The notes under the pieces are model-generated. The model worked only from the letters and a program-made list of their open reading frames with translations, searched no databases and was not told where the DNA came from. A stretch of DNA of 64,000 nucleotides from Peromyscus leucopus (lineage: Eukaryota; Chordata; Mammalia; Rodentia; Cricetidae), in NCBI RefSeq assembly GCF_004664715.2, contig NC_051069.1, forward strand, positions 7,951,501-8,015,500. Direction: 5' to 3'. Every line of letters starts with the position of its first letter. Position 1 is the first letter of the stretch. This document shows, one piece after another, positions 43,963 to 53,799 of this stretch. The position numbers and the translations under genes were made by a program.

Positions 43963-44100
43963 TGAACCGGCATGGCAGCACATGCTTTTCCTCTCAGCAC
44001 TTGGACGGCAGAGCAGATGGATCTCTGTGAATTTGAGGCCAGCTTGGTCTACCTAGCAAGTCCCAGAACAGTTCTACATAGTGAGACCCTGTCGTTGTGA
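43963..44100 (+). repeat. B1 SINE
   Basis: 'CCGGCATGGCAGCACATGC' to 'TAGTGAGACCCTGTC'. Confidence 0.82.
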
Positions 44101-44442
44101 GAAACAGATTTTGTAACCTTTGCTTCAATTAACCAAGCTCCCACCCAAGGGATGGCAGACAGTTACCACCTACACCAGGGATAAACGACAGAAGCCATGT
44201 TAGCCCTGGTGCATTGCTAGACAGGTTTGGGTTCTAGCACACCCTTTTTACAAAAAGAACTGTCTTGATGAGATACTTTCATTTTGTTTATATGTGTTGA
44301 CACTGAGATTATTTCTAACACCTCTAAAGAAAAATCCCAACAAAAATCTGTCTCAGAGGCTACATGCCAAGCAGCGTGACCAGCATGGTTGGGATCTAAA
44401 TGTAAAGGAATTTCTCATCTTGGGTACTGAAAGTTTGAAAAC
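44101..44442. other. Unique-looking DNA
   Basis: No element recognised. Confidence 0.35.
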
Positions 44443-44853
44443 CAGAGGCTGGGGGATGTCTCAGTGGGTAAAATACCTGCTACATGAGGGTCTCAATTTG
44501 GGTCCCCAGCACCCGTTTAAAAGGCTGATGGAGCGGGGCGGTGGTGGCGCACGCCTTTAATCCCAGCACTCGGGAGGCAGAGGCAGGTGGATCTCTGTGA
44601 GTTCCAGGCCAACCTGGTCTACAGACCAAGTTCCAGGACAGCCAGGGCTCCACAGAGAAACCCTGTCTCAAACGCCCCCCCCAAAAAAAAACAATAAAAC
44701 AAACAAACAAACAAATCTTGGAGGGTTTTCTAGCCAGTCAGCTTCACCAAAATGATAAGCTCTAGGTTTAGTAAGAGACTTGCAATTGAAGAAGACATCT
44801 AGTGTCAAATTCTTGCCTTCACATATGCACACATGAGTGAGTACACAGACACA

Positions 44854-44894
<41 letters not shown>
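44443..44894 (+). repeat. RSINE2-like SINE split by a B1
   Basis: Head 44443-44525 ('GGTCCCCAGCACCCG') and 3' part 44715-44894 ('AGCTCTAGGTTTAGTAAGAG', (CA)n at 44855-44894). Confidence 0.75.
44530..44710 (+). repeat. B1 SINE nested in RSINE2-like element
   Basis: 'GGCGGTGGTGGCGCACGCC' to 'AGAGAAACCCTGTCTC' and A/ACAA tail. Confidence 0.93.
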
Positions 44895-44897
<3 letters not shown>

Positions 44898-45257
44898 GAG
44901 AGAGGAGAGAAGGAGAGAGATTAAGAGCCCCCCTACTTGGAGAAACTCAATACTAGAATGTTCACTGGTGTACTGTCCACAGTAGTGACTACAGAACAAA
45001 ACCAAATGCCAGTTAGAGGGAGAACATGGGGTGGCTGGACAAAGGCAATACTGTACAAGTAATAAATTTAGTGAAATCTGCTGACATTTAGCAACATGGA
45101 CACATTTCTAAAATAACAGGCTACACACCAACTTCGGAAGAGGGCTACCTCTAAGAAGGAGCAGAAAAACAGAAGCAAGTAGGGGCTTTAACTATAGCAA
45201 TGTGTTGCTTTTCTAAAAAGAAACCAAGCAAACATAACATTAGAAGATTTACCAAAT
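44895..45257. other. Unique-looking DNA
   Basis: No element recognised. Confidence 0.35.
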
Positions 45258-45391
45258 GAAGTGGGCACAGTGGTGCACACCTTCAATCCTAGCACTAGCA
45301 CTTGAGAGATAGAAGCAGGTGGACCTGTGAGTTCGAGGCCAGCCTGGTCGACACAGTGAGTTCCAGGACAGCCAGAGCTACATAGTGAGAC

Positions 45392-45474
<83 letters not shown>

Positions 45475-45505
45475 AAAGAGAAGAGAAAAGAAAAGAAAAG
45501 AAAAA
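45258..45505 (+). repeat. B1 SINE with (GA)n and GAAAA tail
   Basis: B1 to 'GCTACATAGTGAGACCTG', then (GA)n at 45392-45470 and an (AAAAG) run to 45505. Confidence 0.9.
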
Positions 45506-45596
45506 GATTTTTCAAGTGTATGGGAGTACATGATGGTATTTGTTGTTGTTCATTTTTGTTTTTACTTTTCTATGTATTTGACAGGATTTGTTCTTT

Positions 45597-45822
45597 CTTT
45601 CTTTCTTGAGACAGGGTTTTATGTATCCCCGGCTTGTGCCTCAAACTTGCTGTGTAGCTGAGGGTAACCTTGATTTTTCTGACCCTCCTATGTCTGCCTT
45701 CCATGTGAATGACAGACATGTGACATTACACTCAGTTTTCTGTAGTTCTTTGACTGGGACCCAAGGCTTTGCACATGTTATTCAAGCATGCTGCCAACTG
45801 AGCTACAAGCCACACCCATGAT
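45597..45822 (-). repeat. B1/ID composite SINE
   Basis: B1-like part 'CTTGAGACAGGGTTTTATGT', then ID-like 'TTCAAGCATGCTGCCAACTG'. Confidence 0.65.
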
Positions 45823-45875
45823 TATATTTTGTTTGATGAATTTGACAGCTCATTATCTACATAAAAAAGAATTTT

Positions 45876-46020
45876 TGCTGGCTGTGGTGCTTTGTGCATG
45901 TAATTCCAGCAATGGGAGACAGAAGTAGGCAGAATGTCAGTAGTTCATGGTTAGCCTGGGCTGGATAGTAAGTCTCAAGCCAGCCTGGGCTACAGAGTGA
46001 GACCTAGTCTCAAAAACAAA
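45876..46020 (+). repeat. B1-like SINE (old)
   Basis: 'CAAGCCAGCCTGGGCTACAG' and 'AGTGAGACCTAGTCTC'. Confidence 0.65.
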
Positions 46021-46054
46021 GTGGGGATGGGGAGATAAAGAGCAAAGCATTCTT

Positions 46055-46217
46055 TTTTTTTTTTTTTTTTGGTTTTTCGAGACAGGGTTTCTCTGTGTAG
46101 CTTTGCGCCTTTCCTGGGACTCACTTGGTAGCCCAGGCTGGCCTCGAACTCACAGAGATCCGCCTGGCTCTGCCTCCCGAGTGCTGGGATTAAAGGCATG
46201 CGCCACCACCGCCCGGC
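46055..46217 (-). repeat. Young B1 SINE with 17-bp TSD
   Basis: Near-consensus minus-strand B1. The perfect duplication AAGAGCAAAGCATTCTT is at 46038-46054 and 46218-46234. Confidence 0.97.
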
Positions 46218-46234
46218 AAGAGCAAAGCATTCTT

Positions 46235-46793
46235 AACTTTATCTTTTTATCAGGAAGCAGTAAGATGACAGTTACCATAATCATTTTCTCTAATACCAAA
46301 GCCTTGGTCAGAATTTAATGTTTTGTGGATCAAGACATTCCAAACACAACCATTCAGCTGATTTGTTGTATACTATATTTTCATTCTCTATTTTCATTAC
46401 TACCAAGTTCCATGCAACTAGCTAGTGGAGGTCCAGGACAATGGAGTCTATGACTCAAACAAAATGTCAAAGGTACCTAAGGAGCAACAACCCAAGTTTG
46501 TCCTTTGGACATACTGTTGGAATTCCTGGCCACTGGCCACTCCACCAGCTGCACAGAGGAGACAGGGACAAGAGACCGGAAAACCACATGTCTGTTTTCT
46601 AGGATACAGTTTAAATACCCAATGGGAGTGGTCTTGAGCATCTCTGGGGGAGGAGCCCTTTTTGGCAGGCTTTGAGGGGGTGGGTTTGGGGGAAAAAATG
46701 AGGGAGAGGAGTTGAGGTGGACCTTTCACCAGAACATTCCAGACTCTTTGAGTATATGGATGCCAGGGGCTGAGGTGGAGCTTCCACCAGAAC
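46235..46793. other. Unclassified DNA with a local duplication
   Basis: No family recognised. Two 24-nt copies of TGAGGTGGA(C/G)CTT(T/C)CACC with shared 3' end lie at 46713-46736 and 46771-46794, 22 of 24 identical. The compact, purine-biased 3' part may belong to an LTR-like element ending near 47205. Confidence 0.45.
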
Positions 46794-46806
46794 AGAAAGA
46801 AGAGAA

Positions 46807-46856
<50 letters not shown>

Positions 46857-47040
46857 AAGAAGAAGAAGAAGAAGAAGAAGAAGAAGAAGAAGAAGAAGAA
46901 GAAGAAGAAGAAGAAGAAGGCCGCAGGAAGGAAGAAAGGAAGGAAGGGAGGGAGGGAGGGAGGGAGGGAGGGAGGAAGGAAGGAAGGAAGGAAGGAAGGA
47001 AGGAAGGAAGGAAGGAAGGAAGGAAGGAAGAGAGAGGAAG
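46794..47040. repeat. Compound polypurine tract
   Basis: (GA)n at 46803-46851, (GAA)n to 46920, CCGC interruption at 46921-46924, then (GGAA)/(GGGA)n to 47040. About 243 of 247 bases are purine. Confidence 0.97.
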
Positions 47041-47205
47041 CTGAGCAAGCCATGAGGAGAAGCCCGTAAGTACCACTCCTCCCTGGTCTCTGCTTCAGTT
47101 CCCATCTGCAGTTCATGCCTTGACTTCTCTTCATTATCAATTATAATCTATAAAAACCTTTCCTCCTCAAGTTGCTTTTGGTCTTGGAACTCACAACAAA
47201 ACAAA
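47041..47205 (+). mobile_element. Rodent LTR-like element, 3' fragment
   Basis: 'CTGAGCAAGCCATGAGGAGA', 'GGTCTCTGCTTCAGTTCC', 'AAGTTGCTTTTGGTCTTGG': same family as 33800-34140. Confidence 0.6.
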
Positions 47206-47213
47206 AAAAAAAA

Positions 47214-47290
47214 AGAAATAAAGATGAGTCTTGGCAGGGGCACACACCCCCAGTCTCAGCCACGGACAGCAAACTAGTACAGAAGGAGAG
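47214..47290 (+). repeat. Fragment duplicated at 48551
   Basis: The first 35 nt (47214-47248) match 48551-48585 at 33 of 35 positions. The following B1-like text is degraded. Confidence 0.6.
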
Positions 47291-47602
47291 TCAATGTTCG
47301 TGTTATCATCCACAGGCATACGTAAAAACGACTTTCAGATCTGAGAGAGAAACAGATCTGAAGAATGAGCTAAAAATAAAAGTAAGGGAAGTGAGCATGG
47401 CCAATAGTGAAACTGCAAATTAGGGCTGGACACTGTCACAGCTGTGGGAGGGCTCTCGGCGAGGACGCGTTCATGTCATTTTATTTCACTCTTTTGTTTC
47501 AGTTGTTTACAATAGGTTTCATTGTGTAGCCCAGACTCGCTTTCCACTCTTGGTCTTTCTACTTTTGTCCTTAAAAATAAATTGTTTTATTATGTTAATC
47601 AT

Positions 47603-47614
47603 GTGTGTGTGTGA

Positions 47615-47663
<49 letters not shown>

Positions 47664-47817
47664 CGCGCGTGCATGTGCATGCACGTGCACGTGCACGCGC
47701 ATGTAGAAGTCAGAGGACACTTACCACTTCTCTACCACGTGGGACCTGGGAATGAAACTCAGACTGTCAAGCTTGGTGGCAAGTACCTTAACTAGAGATG
47801 AGTCATCTCTCCAGCAC
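47603..47817 (-). repeat. B4/RSINE1-like SINE with (TG)n and GC-alternating run
   Basis: (TG)n at 47615-47659, then alternating GCGTGCGCGCGTGCATG text to about 47703, then 'CAAGCTTGGTGGCAAGTACC' and 'GAGTCATCTCTCCAGCAC'. Confidence 0.82.
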
Positions 47818-47857
47818 ATGCCCCACCTCCACCTCACCCCCATTTGTTTGGGGGGTT

Positions 47858-48025
47858 GTTTGGGTTTTTTTGTTTGTTTGTTTGTTTGTTTGTTTTATGG
47901 AGACAGGGTCTTACTATGTAGCCCTGGGTGGCCTGGAACTTATTATGCAGACTAGGCTGGCCTAAAACTCAGAGATCTGCCTGCCTCTGCCGATTGATTA
48001 AAGGCGAACGCCACCACAGCCAGCC
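47858..48025 (-). repeat. B1 SINE with (TTTG)n
   Basis: (TTTG)n at 47868-47895, then 'GAGACAGGGTCTTACTATGT' to 'CCACCACAGCCAGC'. Confidence 0.88.
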
Positions 48026-48042
48026 TCTCTATTGCATTTAAA

Positions 48043-48170
48043 ATTTTTTGTGCGTGGGCTGAGTGGGCACAAATGATGTGCATGTGCAGGTGGGGGACAA
48101 CTTGTGGGAATGCATTTGTTATCAGACTCAAAGGCAAGCATCTTTACCTGCTGAGCCCTCTAGATGGCCC
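48043..48170 (-). repeat. B4/RSINE1-like fragment
   Basis: 'GACAACTTGTGGGAATGC' to 'TTTACCTGCTGAGCCCTC'. Confidence 0.7.
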
Positions 48171-48389
48171 TGCTCTTTGAATCCTTTGATTAATGCACAC
48201 ACTTAAGGAGAAACCGAAGTTTAGGGTGGTAATGAGTCCTACCTATGAACACGATCAGTCTGACAAATCATCATACCTAGAGACTGTAGTTTATTCTTAC
48301 TGAACGATAATAGTGTAAAATAGTCGTTTAGTGATGATAAGTAGGGGATTCCAAAGCCCCGGGGAAGTTTAAGCATATTTGGGTTTTTT
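48171..48389. other. Unique-looking DNA
   Basis: No element recognised. Confidence 0.35.
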
Positions 48390-48403
48390 AGAAATAAAGA
48401 TGA

Positions 48404-48550
48404 GCACATCTTTAATCCTAGCACATGGGAGGCAGTGGTAGGAGGATCTCTGAGTTCAAGGCCAGCCTAGTCTACAGAGCAAGTTCCAAGACAACCAGGG
48501 CTACACAGAGAAACCCTGACTTGAAAAACAAAACAAAGCAAAACAAAAAG
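48404..48550 (+). repeat. 5'-truncated B1 SINE with TSD
   Basis: Starts mid-element at 'GCACATCTTTAATCC', to 'GAGAAACCCTGACTTG' and an A-rich tail. The duplication AGAAATAAAGATGA is at 48390-48403 and 48551-48564. Confidence 0.9.
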
Positions 48551-48564
48551 AGAAATAAAGATGA

Positions 48565-48690
48565 ATCTTGGCAGGGGCACATACCTCTAATCCCAGCATT
48601 GGGGAGGAAGGGGCAGGAAAATCAGGAGGTCAGGGCCCAGCCTACATAGGCTGGCCTGGGTTGCATGAAAACCTGTCTAAAAAAAAAAAG
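48565..48690 (+). repeat. Older B1-like SINE
   Basis: 'CAGGGGCACATACCTCTAAT' to 'GAAAACCTGTCTAAAA'. Confidence 0.7.
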
Positions 48691-49596
48691 CAACACATGA
48701 AATATGGGAGGCAAGATTTCTTTTATTCCATTTGATTGCCCAACTTTCCAGCTGAGCAGAATCCTGTTTCAAGGCCATTTTGTTGCAAAACCTTACTATG
48801 TGGTTGTAACAGTTGTTTCTGTTGTGGTCAGAAAGGCCAGTGAAGGGGGGGGGGAAGGAGGGGAGGGATTGGAGAACGAACACTGTGTAACTGGAAGGTC
48901 TTCAGCAGATAACTGATTTTTTTTTTTTAAGATGAATCAAAATCGAAGCAGTCTGAGCTTTTATGTTGAATGAGCCTTGCTTTTATTAAAGGTAACTCCT
49001 TCAGACTCTACAGTTTCAGAGAAAACTGGGAGAAGGGCGAGTGACTGTCCAAATAAACGATTTCATCGTAATCTGAGAGTTGTGAAGACTGAGCAAATGA
49101 CATCTGAGTATCATTTACATAGTATCATAGTATCAGTAAGGTATGTAGCTCTGTGCAATCTCTTGGGTTTCTGGGCTAAGAGGGACTAGGAGTAAGCACG
49201 GGAGGCAGGAAATCTATGCAATAAGCCAATTGTCTTATGTCAAGGTTGTTGCTGGTTGATTGAGGAAAAGGAACGTCCATGGAATTTCCTTTTCACATGC
49301 CTATTTGTGAGGCTATATTTAGACATCTGAATGCTTCTGGTGGTGATGATAATTAACAGCCATTCTATATAAATCTTTGGGTTGTTATAAACTATGTACT
49401 TAAGAACTGGGACAACTATTCACAAGATGAATACAAGCAATGCAATGCAGGATCTGTGAAGTCCTCCAGACCTTTGTAGTTTGATTATAGTCTTAAAGGA
49501 GGACACAGGTTAAGATGTAGTTCGAGTTGTGTTTGGAATGCAAGGGAGAAAGTTAACAGAAAATCAAAGGTCAGTCATTTTCATGAGCTACTTTCG
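48691..49596. other. SINE-free stretch
   Basis: About 900 bp with a short G-run (48845-48870) and nothing else recognised. Confidence 0.4.
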
Positions 49597-49757
49597 TTCT
49601 TTCTTTTTGTTTGTTTTTGTTTTTGTTTTTTGAGACAGGTTTCTCTGTGCAGCCCTGGCTGTCCTGAAACTCGCTTTGTAGACCAGGCTGGCCTCGAACT
49701 CACAGAAATCCACATGCCAAATTCTGAGATTAAAGGCATGTGCCACCAAGCCCGACT
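49597..49757 (-). repeat. B1 SINE
   Basis: 'TGAGACAGGTTTCTCTGTGC' to 'TGCCACCAAGCCCGAC'. Confidence 0.9.
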
Positions 49758-49859
49758 GTGAACTACGTGCTTGCCAGGGCTTCCAATCAAATTCTTACCC
49801 AAGGCAAAAAAAATAAAATAAAATCCATTGTCTGTTCCCTCTAAAGTAATAGATCTAAA

Positions 49860-50063
49860 AAATTTTGTATCATTTGTATGAGTGGCTTGCCTGCCTATAG
49901 GTATGTACATCACTTGCACGTGTGGTGCCCAAGGGGGCCAGACAAGGGTATTGGATCCTCTAGGACTGGAGTAACATGGTAGTTGTGAGCCATTAAATAG
50001 GTTCTGAGAATTGAACCCCAAGTTTTCCAGGACAGCAGAACCATCCTCTGTCTCCCCCACACA
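49860..50063 (-). repeat. B3 (B2-class) SINE, diverged head
   Basis: 'TTGGATCCTCTAGGACTGGA' and 'TAGGTTCTGAGAATTGAACC'. Confidence 0.75.
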
Positions 50064-50570
50064 CATACCATAGCCTTTCTTTTAAAGGCCCTTATGAGAA
50101 ATTTGTTAGAGGCATCTGCATGGCTCTTAGGTGGAAATAAAAAAGACTCAGTAGCTTCTCATTTCCAAGTGTGGAACTAGGCCCCAGAGAAAAATAGGAA
50201 GGTTCTTCTACGCCCCCACACATAAAAACTTCCTGGGAACTGTAAGCTAGAAGCGATGGTACAGAGGCGCAGTCCTTGCTCAAAGCGTACATCACTAGCG
50301 TCTCTTCTGTTCTTCTTAGATCTCTGTCCACAACTGTGTAACATCTGCAACAAATCCTCGATGCCAAGAATCTTTATTTCACAAGTCAAAGTGGCAGCTG
50401 TGACAGGAGCCACGTCTTCTGCAAGGCATCTCCCACAAACCATAGCACATACAGATCTCTCCAGTCCCCACCACATCCTTGTTTACCCACGTCAGCTTCT
50501 GGTCCAGTTACTCAAAGGCTGTAAATTTCTGTGTGAAGACTATAGTGGCTGTTACCAATTCTTCCATAAA
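50064..50570. other. Unique-looking DNA with overlapping ORFs
   Basis: A plus-strand frame of 160 codons (50256-50738) and minus-strand frames of 91-99 codons overlap here. The plus frame runs into a TTTTA repeat and shows no recognisable domain. Most likely chance ORFs. Confidence 0.4.
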
Positions 50571-51069
50571 CTTTCTTGTAGTTGGTTTATTTTATTTTAT
50601 TTTATTTTATTTTATTTTATTTTATTTTACTCTTTGTGGACCTGCCTGCCACCCAGCTCCCAAATAAATACACAGAGACTTATTCTTACTTATGAATGCC
50701 CAACCTTAGCTTGGCTTGCTTCTAGCCAGCTTGTCTAACTTAAATTATCCTGTTTCTCTTTAACTATGTTTTGCCTCTGGGATTTTTACCTTTTTTTATT
50801 CTATATGTCTTTCTTTCCTTCTTACTCTGTGGCTGGCTGTGTGGCTGTGTGGCTGGCCCCGGGCATTCTCCTGTCCTCCTTTTCTCGTTCCTTCTCTCTT
50901 CTCTAGATTTCTTCTCCTACTTATTCTCTCTGCCTGCCAGCCCTGCCTATTTCTCTCTCCTGCCTTGCTATTAGCCGTTCAGCTCTTTACTAGACCAATA
51001 GGTGTTTTAGACAGGCAAGGTAACACAGCTTTACAGAGTTAAACAAATGCAACATAAAAGAACGTGACA

Positions 51070-51255
51070 GCTGTGCGTTTGTTGGTGGTGCACGTCTTTA
51101 ATTCCAGCACTCAGGAGGCAGAGCCAGGCGGATCTCTGTGAGTTCAAAGCCAGCCTGGTCTACAGAATGAGATCCAGGACGGGCACCGAAACTACAAGGA
51201 AAAACCCTGTCTCGAAAAAAATCAAAAAACCAAAACCAAACAAACAAATAAACAA
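51070..51255 (+). repeat. B1 SINE nested in LTR
   Basis: 'TTTAATTCCAGCACTCAGGA' to 'AAAAACCCTGTCTCG' and A-rich tail. Confidence 0.9.
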
Positions 51256-51278
51256 AAGGAATGCAACACCTTTTGCAT

Positions 51279-51524
51279 TTTGTTGTTTTGTTTTGTTTTA
51301 TTTGCTTGTTTTTCAAGACAGGGTTTCTCTGTGTAGTTTCAGTGCCCATCCTGGATTTCGCTCTGTAAACCAGGCTGGCCTTGAACTCACGGAGATCTGC
51401 CTGGCTCTGCCTCCCGAGTGCTGGGATTAAAGGCATGTGCGCCACCACCGCCACTGCCGCTGCCGCTGCCGCCGCTGCCGCCACTGCCGCCGCCGCCGCC
51501 GCCCGCCGCCGCCACCACCACCCA
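51279..51524 (-). repeat. B1 SINE nested in LTR, with triplet-expanded head
   Basis: 'TTTCAAGACAGGGTTTCTCT' to 'GGGATTAAAGGCATGTGC', then an 80-nt (CCR/GCC) tract at 51441-51522 in place of the normal head. Near-duplicates GCAACACCTTTTGCAT and GCAACATCTTTGTAT flank it. Confidence 0.93.
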
Positions 51525-51625
51525 GCAACATCTTTGTATCATTAAACAAATATTCCACAGCATAAAGGAATGTATCTTCAACTAATATTCCACGACACTT
51601 TCTCCCCCTCCCCACCACCCAGCCT

Positions 51626-51773
51626 TTTTGTTCTGATTTTTGAGACAGAGTCTCAAGTCTCAAGTCCCAAACTGGCCTTGAACTCCTGATGTAGCTAAAG
51701 TTGGCCTTGAAGAGCTGATTCTCCTATCTCCACCTCTTGATTGCTGGGGTTACAGCCATCTGTCACCATACCC
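51626..51773 (-). repeat. B1-like SINE (old)
   Basis: 'TTTGAGACAGAGTCTCAAGT' and 'GGCCTTGAACTCCTGATG', with GTCTCAA repeated in tandem (51649-51663). Confidence 0.6.
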
Positions 51774-51911
51774 AAAATGTGTTGCTTCTAATCCACAGGA
51801 TGTGAGAAGGAGTTGAGGTAGATATGACCAAGACACATGTACACACATACAAGACTGTCAAAGAATTTTTAAAAGGATATAAAGAAGGAAAGAAAGAAGG
51901 AGGGAAGAGAG

Positions 51912-52018
51912 GCAAGGTGAAGTGGTAGCATATGCCTATAATCCTATCATTTAAGAAGCGGAAGCAGGAGTTGGAGGCCAGCCTGAGCTACACGGTAAGA
52001 CACTATCACTCTGGCTAA
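51912..52018 (+). repeat. B1-like SINE (old)
   Basis: 'AGTGGTAGCATATGCCTATA' and 'GGAGGCCAGCCTGAGCTACA'. Confidence 0.65.
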
Positions 52019-52067
52019 AAAAGGAAAAGAAATAAAATTATGGCCTCCAGAATTCTACTCTAGTGCA

Positions 52068-52200
52068 GACAATTAGACTCGGTGGGTAAAGGTGACTGCC
52101 GCTAACTGACAACCTCGGTTCAGTTCCCCCAAACGCACGAGATGGAAGGAACCCAGCACCTGACAGCTATTCTCTCAGGCACACCCCTGCCAGCACGACT
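52068..52200 (+). repeat. B4/RSINE1-like SINE, diverged
   Basis: 'GGTGGGTAAAGGTGACTGCC' and 'CTCGGTTCAGTTCCCCC'. Confidence 0.6.
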
Positions 52201-53159
52201 TACCCCTTCAGCCACTGAAACCCACCTCCAGAAAACAGGTGTGTGCTACCTCTTGGAAATTACCACAGTACTTTTCATTTTCATTAAGGATGATAAAAAA
52301 ATCACTGGGGACGCAGAAACTCTTTTTAAAAATTTAGTGTAACATGTGAAATTCCCAAAGAGTAAGTAAAAATACTATATGCATATAAATTTACTGTAAA
52401 TACCTACATCCTTGAACCACAGCAGCGAATGAATTAAGCAGCTGCCACAGTGTTCAGAAAACTTAGTTCTTCTAAACGTGTTAACCACTGTTTGGTTTGG
52501 TTTTGCTTTTTTCTAAGGGGCCTCATTTCTTAGGCCACAGATGACTTACTAAATTTCAAAGTGTGTGTGTGTGTGTGTGTGTGTTCTCACAGTTTTGATT
52601 CTGACAAGAAATTGAAATAATAACTGGCACCATGTGGGCCATGCTGATATACTGAAAGTTATCCCTGAGGCCCCACACATGGCTTATGATAACCGTAATG
52701 TGCTGCCATTAGAAAGGCTTATCTGAACTTCTGGAACATTTTGTAAACACTGTGTATCCGCCTGAAGCCAGCCCAGGAGAGGAACTGTTCCACGGTCCTC
52801 TCCATTCCTACACACATATAATCAGGTTTTTTTTTTCACTGTGAAAACTTAAAGGAGGATTTTTTTTTTTAAAATTTTAAAGTAAAATCCTGTCTACAGT
52901 ACTTGCGGGTGAATTGTGAGGCTCTTGTAAATGTCACAAGCCAGCGGTGAACAGTTCAGTAATATGGTTTTCCTGACCACCCCAAAGCCAGCCCAGTCAA
53001 CCGTTGTCTCATTATCTATTAAGTGGGTTTCATCGTATAACTTGGGGCTCTATTTCAGGATAATTAGGTAAAATTGATGCCTCAAAATGACCTTAATTTT
53101 AGATTCTAGAATTTAAAAAACAAAACAAAACTTTTCCCTATATAAGTTTATTTAGGGTT
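52201..53159. other. SINE-free stretch of about 960 bp
   Basis: Contains (TG)11 at 52562-52583 and a GATA-type CTTATCT at about 52719. Otherwise unique and possibly regulatory; nothing diagnostic. Confidence 0.4.
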
Positions 53160-53282
53160 CTCTTTTGCTTGTTTCTGTGTTGGAGATACCATCTTTCTAA
53201 GGCTGATCTTGAACTTTCAATCCTCCTGCCTTAGCCTCCTGCATGCTGAGATTATACACCCTGAGGCATCATGCTGGACTTC
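53160..53282 (-). repeat. B1-like SINE (old)
   Basis: 'CTCCTGCCTTAGCCTCCTGC' and 'TCATGCTGGAC'. Confidence 0.6.
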
Positions 53283-53369
53283 CTTGGTGCTTGGCCAATT
53301 GAAATGACTTACTTTGATGACTTGACATTCATTGAACTTTTCTATAGATTAAGATTAAAATTGGGCATA

Positions 53370-53575
53370 GGTGTGGCTAAGGATGTAGCTCAGTTGGTAG
53401 AGTGCTTGCCTAGTATGCAGAAGCCTTAGGTTAGATGCTCAAAACTGCCTAATATCAAGCTTGATGGTGCACATCTGTAATTTCAACACCCAGGAGGTAG
53501 AGGCTAAAGGATCAGAAGTTCAGGGTCATCCTCAGCTGCACAGTCTGAGGCCAGACTGGGCTACATGAAAACATC
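53370..53575 (+). repeat. ID/B1 composite SINE
   Basis: ID head 'AAGGATGTAGCTCAGTTGGT' joined to B1-like 'TGAGGCCAGACTGGGCTACA'. Confidence 0.75.
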
Positions 53576-53689
53576 GAGAGAGAGACAGAGACAGAGAGAT
53601 AGAGAGAGACAGAGAGATAGAGAGAGACAGAGACAGACAGACAGGGACAAAGAGAGAGAGACAGAGAGAGACAGACAAAAACACAGAAG

Positions 53690-53722
<33 letters not shown>

Positions 53723-53724
53723 CA

Positions 53725-53797
<73 letters not shown>

Positions 53798-53799
53798 TT
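53576..53799. repeat. Compound (GA)/(GACA)/(CA) microsatellite
   Basis: Irregular GAGACA repeats to 53690, (GACA)n 53694-53720, (CA)n 53721-53741, (GA)n 53742-53798. The long ORFs over this stretch are repeat translations, not genes. Confidence 0.95.

Larger units (their letters stand above)
50577..51597 (-). mobile_element. Solo LTR (rodent ERVK/IAP-like) with two nested B1s
   Basis: On the minus strand it begins TGTCGTGGAATATT and ends near CCAACTACA (TG...CA). A perfect 6-bp duplication CTTTCT flanks it (50571-50576 and 51598-51603), as expected for class II ERV LTRs. It contains a (TTTTA)n run (50587-50628) and 'CCAAATAAATACACAGAGAC'. Nested B1s are at 51070-51255 (+) and 51279-51524 (-). 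No internal genes. Confidence 0.88.

Noticed and set aside
46448..47140. 230-codon minus-strand ORF rich in Ser/Leu/Pro
   Set aside because: Product of the CTTC/CCTT/TTC strand of the polypurine tract; overlapping frames are equally long.
50256..50738. 160-codon ORF as a possible gene
   Set aside because: Runs through a TTTTA repeat into an LTR and shows no recognisable domain; opposite-strand ORFs of similar length coexist.
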